This document shows, in pieces, positions 1-7,690 of a stretch of DNA of 12,095 nt. The stretch lies in contig PCBQ01000032.1 in assembly GCA_002731395.1 (NCBI GenBank), positions 1-12,095 on the forward strand, given 5' to 3'. Each line of letters begins with the position of its first letter. The first letter of the stretch is position 1. This stretch comes from Methanobacteriota archaeon (GTDB lineage: Archaea > Thermoplasmatota > Poseidoniia > Poseidoniales > Poseidoniaceae). Below the pieces are notes generated by a model that was not told the origin of the DNA, ran no database searches, and worked only from the letters and a program-made list of their open reading frames with translations. A program made the position numbers and the translations under genes.

Positions 1-1232
1 TCGCCGTCCTGCTGGACGGCGGTTGATGCAGAAATGAGCGGGTTGAAGACGCCACCAAGAAGGATGAAGATGAGCCCCGGCACGCTGAGCCCCCAACGGA
101 TTGTCCATGATGTTGTACGGCGCGTAAATTCGAGCAAACCAACACACAACAGCATGACGCCAGGCAGCGCACGTAAGCCACTCGGGGGCTCAGGCAAGGG
201 TTCCGAAGAACCGGCACCCTCGACTTGCCCTCCTCCGGCAGGATAGAGACCCTCGCCGGTAAATCCGCTCGGATCGACAGGACCCATGCCCTCGAAACTG
301 AGCAATCCCGCCCACACATAAGGCTGGAAACGGTCATGCTGGCCTTCGAGGCACAGCGTCGCTTCGCCTTCTTGTAGCGCGCGCCAACGGTACCGTGTCA
401 GGGTCCCGTCGTCGTCGGCAACCACCTCCACCTCTGGTGTTGGGGCCATCAGTCCGTTGGAAAGACGAAGTTCAGGTTGCGCGGACTGTTGCTGGAGTTC
501 GAGCGGCACCACGTCCCACGTGATCAACACACGCAGGGCTTCGTGGGTCTCGATGGTGAACCTGAAGCAATCGGATTCGCCACCGACCAAAGCACCATCA
601 TGGGCACCCTCGAACTCAACCTGTGCCGGTGAACTTCGTGAACTTGGCTCGTCCACATCGGCAGCATCAGGATCGGCCGACCAAGCGACGTCCATCTCGA
701 ACGTGGAATCACCGTAAAGATGGAGCGTCCACGTGGCAAGCCGGTCGACGGAGAAACTGAGCAGCAGACGAGCACCGTCGCCGGGCCACATCACCCGTCC
801 ATCCTCGAGGTCCAACTCCACCTCGTCTTCGCTGTACGCAGGCCAAGCATTTCCCTCACTCGCCGCCATGGTCCACGAGGTGGACCCGTCGCCATGCACC
901 AAGGTCATGGTCACATCAGGCCACGTCAATCGGGTCGGATCGTCATCAAATCGAAGGTCGACTTTGACGTCAGTCAGCCGTTCAGGTAACAGGGCCAGTT
1001 CGTCTTGAGCAGGATAGAGTTCGAATTCGAACAGCACGCGCTCGGGGGCGAACGGCGTGCCCTGGCTTTGGCCAGTAACGGTGTCCTCACCCGAGGGGAC
1101 GGTGGTTAATCGGCAATCGCCTTCTTCAAGGCAGGACAGATACTGCAAATCGTCTTCCATTTGGAAGCTTGCGGAAGCCATCGGGAGGAACAGGACCGTC
1201 ACCATCGCCATCACGAGAACGGTCGGCCTCAT
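1..1232 (-). CDS. Secreted, C-terminally membrane-anchored protein of unknown function (3' end cut by window edge)
   Basis: I do not recognise a named family. The frame stays open from an ATG at 1232 to the left edge (410 whole codons, no stop), so the protein is incomplete. Residues 1-22 form a Sec-type signal peptide: a hydrophobic core after MRP, with likely cleavage after ASA. Residues 23-340 are acidic and beta-rich. Residues about 205-315, with cysteines 222 and 294, faintly resemble a pre-peptidase C-terminal (PPC-like) beta-sandwich; this is an impression, not a match. A Gly/Pro/Glu-rich linker follows, then two hydrophobic segments at about 355-371 and 381-400 that should anchor it in the membrane. 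Its ATG overlaps the stop of the SprT-like gene as ATGA, and GGGGTGA sits 4 bases upstream, so translation is probably coupled. Secretion and anchoring are well supported; the role is unknown. Confidence 0.8.
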   Translation of the reverse strand, partial: MRPTVLVMAMVTVLFLPMASASFQMEDDLQYLSCLEEGDCRLTTVPSGEDTVTGQSQGTPFAPERVLFEFELYPAQDELALLPERLTDVKVDLRFDDDPTRLTWPDVTMTLVHGDGSTSWTMAASEGNAWPAYSEDEVELDLEDGRVMWPGDGARLLLSFSVDRLATWTLHLYGDSTFEMDVAWSADPDAADVDEPSSRSSPAQVEFEGAHDGALVGGESDCFRFTIETHEALRVLITWDVVPLELQQQSAQPELRLSNGLMAPTPEVEVVADDDGTLTRYRWRALQEGEATLCLEGQHDRFQPYVWAGLLSFEGMGPVDPSGFTGEGLYPAGGGQVEGAGSSEPLPEPPSGLRALPGVMLLCVGLLEFTRRTTSWTIRWGLSVPGLIFILLGGVFNPLISASTAVQQDG

Positions 1233-1771
1233 GCCCTCACCCCTTGAGCGGGCACGTCCCGAAGCACGTGCCCGCACCGTCGGCAAAGATAGCGCCCGTT
1301 GGCCCGGCGCTGCCGTGCATGTTTCACGTCGCATGCCTCGCACGTCCACCACCATCGGGCTGAGGCCATGTGCAGCATTTTGGCAAAGGCCTCTGCTCCC
1401 TTCTCAACGGGTGGGCTTGGCCATGACGATTCCCAGCGGCGGAACGCTGCATCATGCATGCGGTGACCGGTGGCATGAATCAATTCGTGATGGAGGACAA
1501 AGCGCGCATAGGGCCACCACTCAGGCGAGAGAAGTGCGGGATGAAGGTCAATGACGCGAACCTCGTGTGGCCTCAGCCGGTCGCGGTGAGCGCCACGGAT
1601 CCACCGCGTTACGCCGTGTCGCCGGACGGTTCCTCGACGGAGGACGCCGAGAGGAATGCGTCGAAGTTGATCAAGGTCTTGACCAAGCCATGCGTTCATG
1701 CCCTCCATGCCCGCGAAAACCTCTGCTTGGAGCGCCTCGAGGAGGCAAGATTGCTCCGAGGTTGGGCGCAT
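1229..1771 (-). CDS. SprT-like zinc metalloprotease with C-terminal zinc ribbon
   Basis: A 180-residue protein with the two-part architecture of SprT-like proteins: a small metalloprotease core followed by a zinc ribbon. The zinc site is HHELIHATGHRMHDAAF, with H95, E96 and H99 as the HExxH core and H106 (possibly H103) as third ligand. The ribbon uses C144, C147, C163 and C166. Family members such as SPRTN and Wss1 cut DNA-protein crosslinks, while bacterial SprT is poorly understood; a role in DNA-protein crosslink repair here is only inference. I chose ATG 1771 because GAGGGGTGG lies just upstream; GTG 1780 would add three residues. The start is 12 bases after the thioesterase stop, and the stop overlaps the next gene as ATGA. 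The loop between the second and third zinc ligands is short compared with SPRTN. Confidence 0.8.
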   Translation of the reverse strand: MRPTSEQSCLLEALQAEVFAGMEGMNAWLGQDLDQLRRIPLGVLRRGTVRRHGVTRWIRGAHRDRLRPHEVRVIDLHPALLSPEWWPYARFVLHHELIHATGHRMHDAAFRRWESSWPSPPVEKGAEAFAKMLHMASARWWWTCEACDVKHARQRRANGRYLCRRCGHVLRDVPAQGVRA

Positions 1772-1783
1772 GCAGACCACCCC

Positions 1784-2254
1784 TCAGGACCATCGATGAT
1801 AGGCTGGATGTCCTTCCTTGACGGCGACAAAGAGGCCTTCGCCCTCCGCACACCGCTTTCCTTCAGCCTCGAGCGCCATGTCCACCCAAGCTTTTCTCCC
1901 CTCAATCTTGGTCACGCGCGCCGTCACGCGCAGGTCCGTGTCCATAGGTGTGGGCCTGAGCAGGCGGACGGTGTAGGAAGCGGTAACCGTGCATGGGATG
2001 TCATCGTCACCTGCAGCGTCCATGAGCCCAACGGCAGCGGCCCAGTTCCCGTGGCAATCGAGCAGAGTCCCGATAATGCCCCCGTTAACCATCCCCGGAA
2101 AGGCGTGGTGGTGCGCCTCGGGTCGGAACATGGCCACCAATTCGTCGCCCTCTCGGTGAGAGTCAATTTGCAGACCGTGGGCGTTGGCTGGACCGCACCC
2201 GTAGCAGATGGAACTGGGAGCATAGGTGCGCTGAACACCCTCTGAGGAAGCCAT
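1784..2254 (-). CDS. PaaI-type hot-dog fold thioesterase (4HBT superfamily)
   Basis: A 156-residue protein of normal length for a single hot-dog domain acyl-CoA thioesterase. The N-terminal CYGCGPANAHGL (residues 17-28) matches the C-x-G-C...N..GL signature seen in many PaaI-like proteins. The central VNGGIIGTLLDCHGNWA (56-72) is the catalytic helix, with N57-G58-G59 and D66 in the usual active-site positions. A beta strand region with SYTVRLLRPTP (93-103) follows. Such enzymes hydrolyse acyl-CoA thioesters in the cytosol, usually as dimers or tetramers; the acyl substrate cannot be read from the sequence. The start is firm: a TAA lies in frame two codons upstream, and no other start precedes the CYGC motif. 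It is the first gene of a likely operon with the SprT-like protease and the anchored protein. Its ATG overlaps the ATG of the divergent hydrolase gene. Confidence 0.87.
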   Translation of the reverse strand: MASSEGVQRTYAPSSICYGCGPANAHGLQIDSHREGDELVAMFRPEAHHHAFPGMVNGGIIGTLLDCHGNWAAAVGLMDAAGDDDIPCTVTASYTVRLLRPTPMDTDLRVTARVTKIEGRKAWVDMALEAEGKRCAEGEGLFVAVKEGHPAYHRWS

Positions 2255-3659
2255 GCCTTACCATAGAGAAGGGAGGCCTTTCAGATGTGCGCATACCACC
2301 ATTGATGAACGGCCTGTCCAATCAGTGTTCGTGCCCGGTCAGAAGAAGCGACGTGTCATCAAGACCGCGCACGAGATTCCAAAGCGGCGGAAGCGGGCGA
2401 TTGAGGAAGCCTTGGCCGCCCATGAGCCCAGCAACAACCCAGATTGGGACCGCGGTGCAGAGTGGGGTCCTCTGCGCTTCATGCGTAAGCGGATCATGCC
2501 TGGAACCTTTCGAACGGTGTACGTGCCGTTGCTCAACGTCAGCATGGGAGACCAATGGCCCATTCCTGTCACCGTGTTTCATGGCAACAGACCAGGTCCG
2601 ACCATCAACGTCCTCGGCGCGGTGCATGGCGATGAATTGACGGGGCCAAGTGCATGCACACACCTGCTTTCAACAAAATTTACCGAACCAGGAGGCGCCC
2701 TCGATCCTGCGACGATGGCAGGGACGCTACGCATCATTCCAGTGGTCAACCTCCCCGGTTTCCGTGCCAAGTCGCGCTACCTTCCCGACGGACGTGACCT
2801 GAACCGTAGTTTTCCCGGTTCACCCACATCCAACACGACACGGCGCGTGGCCCACCAACTGTGGACGGCGCTGATGGACGATGCTGACGCCATCATCGAC
2901 ATCCATACTGCAGCCAAAGGCCGATCAAACATGCCCCAGCTCCGTGTCGACCTCGCACATCCATCGTCCTACCTCTTGGCCAAAGCCTTCGGCGCCGAAG
3001 TCGTGCTGGATTCTCAACCGCCCCGCGGCAGCCTCAGGCGGGCCGCGAACGAGGAAGGCATTCCATGCATCACCTACGAAGGAGGTGCGGCTGACACCTT
3101 GCAGCAGACGGCAGTGAAGGTCGCCTTCGAGGGCACCCTCAACGTGCTTCGCTCCCTCAAGATGATTCCAGGGCGACCTGCTCGGCCGGCCTTCCGCCTG
3201 CTGGCCTCTGGCTCGCGGTGGCTGCGGGCCAGTGAAGGCGGACTCCTCGACGTCTTCGTCCTCGAAGGGACCATGATGCGCGAGGGTGAGGTCGTCGCCA
3301 CCATCTCGGACCCTGGCTCACCCGGCATGTCCGTTGACATCGTGGCGCCCGAAGACGGGCTTATGATTTCCATCGCCACCAATCCATTCGTGACCGCGGG
3401 CATGCCGGTCGGTCACTTTCTCCCCCTGACCAAGCACAGCGCTCTGGTTGGACGTCACGTGGACGAGGAAGGAAGGCTCCAGATGGCTGCCGCTAAAGGC
3501 GACCCAATATGGCGCGAAGAGCAGGATGTCGAGGAAGTCACCGTCGAGGAATCCACCTCTGAGGAAGCGGAATGGGTGGCCGCCGTGTTCGACCTTGAAC
3601 ACGAAGAGAAAGGTGAGGCCGACGGTGGCCCTGCTCCAGATCAGGAACTCGACTCGTAG
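2253..3659 (+). CDS. Succinylglutamate desuccinylase/aspartoacylase-family zinc hydrolase (AstE/AspA, M14-like)
   Basis: A 468-residue protein. The zinc site is GAVHGDE (H125, E128) plus DIHTA (H218), and TYEGG supplies the probable catalytic E276. RDLNRSFPG (181-189) is the substrate-binding segment typical of the family. Residues about 315-390 form the small C-terminal beta domain usual in AstE-like proteins. Family members remove acyl groups from N-acyl amino acids or act as carboxypeptidase-like hydrolases; the substrate here is unknown. Two parts are unusual: about 75 extra N-terminal residues with basic clusters (KKRR, KRRKR), and a strongly acidic tail from about 424. ATG 2253 has GAGG five bases upstream, and TGA stands in frame at 2232, so it is the first possible start. 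GTG 2325 or 2331 remain alternatives. The 3' end overlaps the convergent LeuA-like gene by 19 bases. Confidence 0.85.
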   Translation: MPYHREGRPFRCAHTTIDERPVQSVFVPGQKKRRVIKTAHEIPKRRKRAIEEALAAHEPSNNPDWDRGAEWGPLRFMRKRIMPGTFRTVYVPLLNVSMGDQWPIPVTVFHGNRPGPTINVLGAVHGDELTGPSACTHLLSTKFTEPGGALDPATMAGTLRIIPVVNLPGFRAKSRYLPDGRDLNRSFPGSPTSNTTRRVAHQLWTALMDDADAIIDIHTAAKGRSNMPQLRVDLAHPSSYLLAKAFGAEVVLDSQPPRGSLRRAANEEGIPCITYEGGAADTLQQTAVKVAFEGTLNVLRSLKMIPGRPARPAFRLLASGSRWLRASEGGLLDVFVLEGTMMREGEVVATISDPGSPGMSVDIVAPEDGLMISIATNPFVTAGMPVGHFLPLTKHSALVGRHVDEEGRLQMAAAKGDPIWREEQDVEEVTVEESTSEEAEWVAAVFDLEHEEKGEADGGPAPDQELDS

Positions 3660-4900
3660 GCCGTGATGGCTGCCTCAACTTCGTCGTCTTCCATCAGGCG
3701 GCGCTGCGACTTCGCAACCTCAAACAGGTGAGCGACGAGGTCATCGTTGGCTTCACGTCCGCGCTGATTAAGCCAGTGAATGATGTTTGAGCGCCCGGCC
3801 ATATGACCGATGCGAATGCGTTGTTGAAGACCGAAATCGCCTGCTGGCACACCGCTATAGACACGGTCAGCAAGCCAATGATCGCCCTTGCGCATGGCCT
3901 TGATGACCGCGGAAGCGTGAACCCCCGTTCCGGTCTCGAACGCATCATTTCCAAACACAGGATAGTTGCGGGGGAGGGGGACGCCTGTGTACGCATGGGC
4001 CTTCTTCACGTATTCACCAAGCAGGGTCAGGTCGTTATCGATGACACCCATCAACTTCAGGTTCACCAAGGTCTGGTCCAAGGGCGCGTTGCCTGAGCGC
4101 TCACCAAGGCCAAGGGCCGTCCCGTGAATCACGTCTGCACCGGCTTGAACAGCGGCAAGGTTGTTTGCAACGCCAAGGCCACGGTCTTGGTGTCCGTGCC
4201 AGTTGACCTCGATTTCTGAGCGCTGGAAGCCAGCGTCTTTGATGACGTGCTCGTCAATGAAGCCGAGGAGGCTGCGAACACCGTCTGGTGTGACGTGCCC
4301 ACAGGTGTCGCACACGCACAGGCGTCGTACGCCCAATTCGAGGGCGCGGTGGTACACCTGAACAATATCTTCGGGCTTGGAACGTGTGGTGTCTTCAGTC
4401 ACGAACATCACGGGGATGTCGTGTTCCACCGCATAACCAACCGCGCCCTCCATGGTGTTGAGCAGCTTTTCCATGGTCCAATTTTCGGCATACATGCGGA
4501 TGGGGCTCGTGCCGAGGAAGGCTGAGGCCTGAATGTCCATGCCGTGCTTCGCTTGCAAATCGACCAAAGGCTCGATGTCCGAAACAACCGTGCGAACTGC
4601 GCAGCCTGGCTGGATGGCATAATCGTGCTCGCTGATATGGCTCAGCATCGCGTCGATGTGGTCGATGTGAAACGGACCCGCTCCCGGGAGCCCAAGATCG
4701 ACCCGCTGAAGGCCGAGCCGCTCCATGTAGTCGATCAGTTCCTTCTTTTGGTCGATGGAAGGATTCAACGCAGAAGGGCTCTGCAAACCGTCCCGCAGGG
4801 TCTCGTCGTCAAACCAAATCTCATGCGGGTGACGACTGGCATCGCGAGAAAACTCACCGTCAGTGATGTTCCAATCGTGGATAAGACGTGCCTCGTCCAT
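3641..4900 (-). CDS. LeuA-like DRE-TIM metallolyase (2-isopropylmalate/homocitrate synthase superfamily, short form)
   Basis: A 419-residue enzyme with a TIM-barrel acyltransferase core. DETLRDGLQ (32-40) carries the DRE-type Arg-Asp pair. H235 and H237 in WHGHQDRG form the metal-binding HxH. DTCGHVTP (198-205), LGLGERSGNAPL (263-274) and the histidine in TGTGVHASAV (323-332) match LeuA signatures. Residues about 320-390 resemble LeuA subdomain II. The family condenses acetyl-CoA with a 2-oxoacid, using a divalent metal. The roughly 130-residue regulatory domain of classical LeuA is absent, so leucine feedback by that route is not expected. The substrate could be 2-oxoisovalerate, 2-oxoglutarate, pyruvate or another; no leu or lys genes lie nearby to decide. 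ATG 4900 is chosen because GGGAGGT lies six bases upstream; ATG 4924 and TTG 4945 are in frame but lack such a site. Confidence 0.82.
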   Translation of the reverse strand: MDEARLIHDWNITDGEFSRDASRHPHEIWFDDETLRDGLQSPSALNPSIDQKKELIDYMERLGLQRVDLGLPGAGPFHIDHIDAMLSHISEHDYAIQPGCAVRTVVSDIEPLVDLQAKHGMDIQASAFLGTSPIRMYAENWTMEKLLNTMEGAVGYAVEHDIPVMFVTEDTTRSKPEDIVQVYHRALELGVRRLCVCDTCGHVTPDGVRSLLGFIDEHVIKDAGFQRSEIEVNWHGHQDRGLGVANNLAAVQAGADVIHGTALGLGERSGNAPLDQTLVNLKLMGVIDNDLTLLGEYVKKAHAYTGVPLPRNYPVFGNDAFETGTGVHASAVIKAMRKGDHWLADRVYSGVPAGDFGLQQRIRIGHMAGRSNIIHWLNQRGREANDDLVAHLFEVAKSQRRLMEDDEVEAAITAYESSS

Positions 4901-4906
4901 GCCCTG

Positions 4907-4913
4907 ACCTCCC
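4907..4913 (-). promoter_or_regulatory. Ribosome binding site of the LeuA-like gene
   Basis: On the minus strand GGGAGGT stands six bases before ATG 4900. It is a near-full anti-Shine-Dalgarno match and decides the start against two upstream in-frame candidates. Confidence 0.75.
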
Positions 4914-4987
4914 GCCGACGACATGCGACGCGCTGCTTTCCCCAACCCGCGAGAGGGTTTGAAGGCGTCGGAGGTTCCACAGAGGTG

Positions 4988-7690
4988 TCATTCCTCTTCT
5001 TCGTCGTCCACCAAGCCTGCTGGCAGGCGCGCTGCGAAGATGACCTGGTCCGCATAGCCGTCTTTCTTGGCGTTGCGAAGCTCGATCAAACGCGTGCCTT
5101 TGGACACCCTTCCCTTGGTTTCCTTTGACTGATGTGCGGGCATCCGCATCATCATGCCCTTTTCGGTCAACAGGAACAACTGGTCGGCAAGGTCAGCCAC
5201 CTGGCGAACCACCACAATGCCGTCATCGTCGTCGAGGTTCATGGTGCGCACGCCTTTCGTGCCACGGTTGGAGCGACGGTATCCGTCGCGCTCAAGGGCA
5301 GGCTCGCCGTTGCTGTCGGTTTTCTGAACACCGTCCTCGTCGAGGGCGGGATGCATCTCACCGTCGCCAAGGCGGCTGCGCTTGGCCATGCCATTGCGCG
5401 TGATGGTCAAGATGGAAGTCTCGTGGTCCGCCGCAACGATGAGCCCGACCACATGATCGCCGTCGTTCAGTTTGATGCCAGCCACACCCTGACTGATGCG
5501 CCCTTGAATCCGGACGGTATCAGCGATGGAGACTTCGCCGGTGACCTTGTCGACCTTTTCTTTCTGCTCCGCAGGGTGAAACCGCACGGCCATGGCGCGT
5601 TCGGTCACCAACAACACATGGTCTTCCTTGGTCAACAACCGAACACCGACGAGCATGTCCGTTTCCGTGGCCAGTTTGATGGCGTACTTGCCGTTGCGGT
5701 TGATACGCACGTACTCTTCCAACCGGCTGCGCTTGACACGGCCTTCCTTGGTGGCGAACACCAAGTCGAGTTCACCCGGAGATTCGATGACGTCCTTGCT
5801 GAGCGGAAGGATCCTGATGATGCGCTCCTCTTCACGCAGGCCTTCGAGGAGGTTCTTGACGTGGCTACCTCGGGCCTGCCGCGAACCACGAGGGACTTCC
5901 CATGCCTTCAGCCCGTAGACGCGACCTTGGTCGGTGAAAATCAGCAATCGGTCTTTGCTGAAGCAGGTGATGATCTGCATCGGCGTGTCCTCTTGCTTGG
6001 TGGTGACGCCTTTGAGGCCCTTACCGCCGCGGTTTTGCACACGGAAATCGTCCACCGGCATGTGGCGCACGTATCCGTCTTGGGACAACGTGATGACGAT
6101 GGCGCGCTCTTCGATGAGGTCCTCGCGGTCCATCGACAGAGGCATGGGGTCAATCTCGCTTCGGCGCTCGTCTCCGTGCCGGTCCACCAAGGCGTCGAGT
6201 TCAGAGAGCATGATGCGCAGGCGCCGTTCACGCTTGGCGAGGATGTCCTCCAAATCCAGGATGGTGGCCTTGACGTCAGCGTGTTCCTGCTCGACTTTCT
6301 CCACGTCGATTTGGCTCAATTGGTAGAGGCGACGCTCGGCGATGGACTTGGCCTGCGCTTCGGAAAAGGAGAACGCGGCGATGCCTGCGATGGTCTCCTC
6401 GCCACGAAGGACAGACTCGAAGTGGTCACGGCTCCGGCTGGCTTTACCGGCGGCCACCACGTCGTCGATGCGCTGCTGCGCCAGCACCAGGCCCTCAAGG
6501 ATGTGGGCTCTGGCGCGGGCCTTTTCGAGCTCGTGCGCCGCACGACGCTCAATCACTTGCTCACGATGCGCCACGTGAACGTGGAGCATGTGGGGGAGGG
6601 TCATCAGCACAGGACGACCCTCAACGATCGCCATCATGTTCGCGCTGTAGGATTCTTGGAGGCGGCTGGAAGCGTAGAGTTGGTTGAGCACGGCATGGGG
6701 ATCGGCGTTGTTCTTGATCTCGATGACCACGCGAATGCCTTCCTTTGACGACTCGTCTCGGATGTCTCGGATGCCCACGACGGCATCTTTGGACACCAAA
6801 TCGGCGATGTGTTCGAGCATGGCCGCTTTCTTGACCTGATATGGAATCTCGTGGACCACGATGGAGGAAGAACGGCCGTCCTCAACGACCTCGCAGCGGG
6901 AGCGGACGTGGAAGCGTCCCTTGCCCGTGCGGTACATGTCTTCGATGCCGTCGATGCCGTGAATCTTGGCGCCGGTTGGGAAGTCAGGCCCCTGCACGCG
7001 TTCCATGTATTCCTTGATGCTGATGACGGGCCGACCGTCGGCGTCGACCTCGCCGGCCAGCACGCGTTCCACGTGCAGATGAATGGCGGACGCCACTTCG
7101 GTCAAGTTGTGGGGTGGAATGCGGGTGGCCATGCCGACCGCGATGCCGTCTGAACCGTTGAGCAACAGGTTTGGCAGCCGCGAGGGGAGCACGGTGGGTT
7201 CCTGTTCGCTGTCGTCGAAATTGGGTTGGAAGGTCACCGTGTCCTTCCGGATGTCTTCGAGCATGTGCCCTGCGATTCGGTCCAAGCGGCTCTCCGTATA
7301 CCGCATCGCGGCAGGAGGGTCACCGTCAATGCTGCCAAAATTGCCTTGACCGTCAACCAAGGGGTAGCGCAAGGAGAAATCCTGCGCCATGCGAACCATG
7401 GTTTCGTAAATGGAAGAGTCGCCGTGAGGGTGGTATTTCCCCATCACTTCGCCCACTGACCTTGCAGACTTCGAGTACTTCTTCTCATGCGTGTAGCCGC
7501 CTTCGAACATACCGTACAGGACACGGCGATGCACCGGCTTCAGGCCGTCGCGGGCGTCGGGCAGGGCACGGCCGATGATGACGGACATGGCGTAATTGAT
7601 GTACGACGTCCGCATTTCCTCCGTGAGGCTTCGGTTTTCCAGTTGACCCATGGGGGCCGTAGGCTCGTTGTCCTCGTGCTCAGATGTCAA
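4988..7690 (-). CDS. gyrA: DNA gyrase subunit A
   Basis: A 900-residue breakage-reunion subunit of type IIA topoisomerase (E. coli GyrA is 875). With GyrB it forms the A2B2 enzyme that adds negative supercoils using ATP. The N-terminal domain starts with the family block ALPDARDGLKPVHRRVLYGM (42-61). The catalytic tyrosine is Y131 in AAMRYTESRL. The quinolone region reads KYHPHGDSSIYETMVRMAQ, so S92 and E96 sit where E. coli has S83 and D87. A coiled-coil tower region follows at about 380-500, then the six-bladed C-terminal wrapping domain from about 525. The GyrA box, which makes it a gyrase and not a topoisomerase IV, is QNRGGKG (552-558) against the usual QRRGGKG. Loops at about 707-723 and 778-805 look like insertions between blades, and the tail ends in acidic residues. 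The start is TTG 7690, overlapping the gyrB end by 11 bases and backed by a perfect ribosome binding site. ATG 7651 would remove 13 residues. Confidence 0.97.
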   Translation of the reverse strand: MTSEHEDNEPTAPMGQLENRSLTEEMRTSYINYAMSVIIGRALPDARDGLKPVHRRVLYGMFEGGYTHEKKYSKSARSVGEVMGKYHPHGDSSIYETMVRMAQDFSLRYPLVDGQGNFGSIDGDPPAAMRYTESRLDRIAGHMLEDIRKDTVTFQPNFDDSEQEPTVLPSRLPNLLLNGSDGIAVGMATRIPPHNLTEVASAIHLHVERVLAGEVDADGRPVISIKEYMERVQGPDFPTGAKIHGIDGIEDMYRTGKGRFHVRSRCEVVEDGRSSSIVVHEIPYQVKKAAMLEHIADLVSKDAVVGIRDIRDESSKEGIRVVIEIKNNADPHAVLNQLYASSRLQESYSANMMAIVEGRPVLMTLPHMLHVHVAHREQVIERRAAHELEKARARAHILEGLVLAQQRIDDVVAAGKASRSRDHFESVLRGEETIAGIAAFSFSEAQAKSIAERRLYQLSQIDVEKVEQEHADVKATILDLEDILAKRERRLRIMLSELDALVDRHGDERRSEIDPMPLSMDREDLIEERAIVITLSQDGYVRHMPVDDFRVQNRGGKGLKGVTTKQEDTPMQIITCFSKDRLLIFTDQGRVYGLKAWEVPRGSRQARGSHVKNLLEGLREEERIIRILPLSKDVIESPGELDLVFATKEGRVKRSRLEEYVRINRNGKYAIKLATETDMLVGVRLLTKEDHVLLVTERAMAVRFHPAEQKEKVDKVTGEVSIADTVRIQGRISQGVAGIKLNDGDHVVGLIVAADHETSILTITRNGMAKRSRLGDGEMHPALDEDGVQKTDSNGEPALERDGYRRSNRGTKGVRTMNLDDDDGIVVVRQVADLADQLFLLTEKGMMMRMPAHQSKETKGRVSKGTRLIELRNAKKDGYADQVIFAARLPAGLVDDEEEE

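Noticed and set aside
1454..2245. A 263-codon plus-strand open frame opposite the thioesterase and SprT-like genes.
   Set aside because: Both minus-strand genes have clear motifs, while this frame shows no domain.
4901..4945. Longer forms of the LeuA-like protein starting at TTG 4945 or ATG 4924.
   Set aside because: ATG 4900 has a near-perfect ribosome binding site in the stretch that those forms would translate.
4944..4959. Short inverted repeat (5-bp stem AACCC/GGGTT) between gyrA and the LeuA-like gene, considered as a terminator.
   Set aside because: The stem is short and no T-run follows on the minus strand, so it is not convincing as a terminator.
5132..6748. A 538-codon open frame on the plus strand opposite gyrA.
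   Set aside because: gyrA is certain over the whole stretch; the antisense translation has no recognisable motif and is a by-product of GC-rich codon use.
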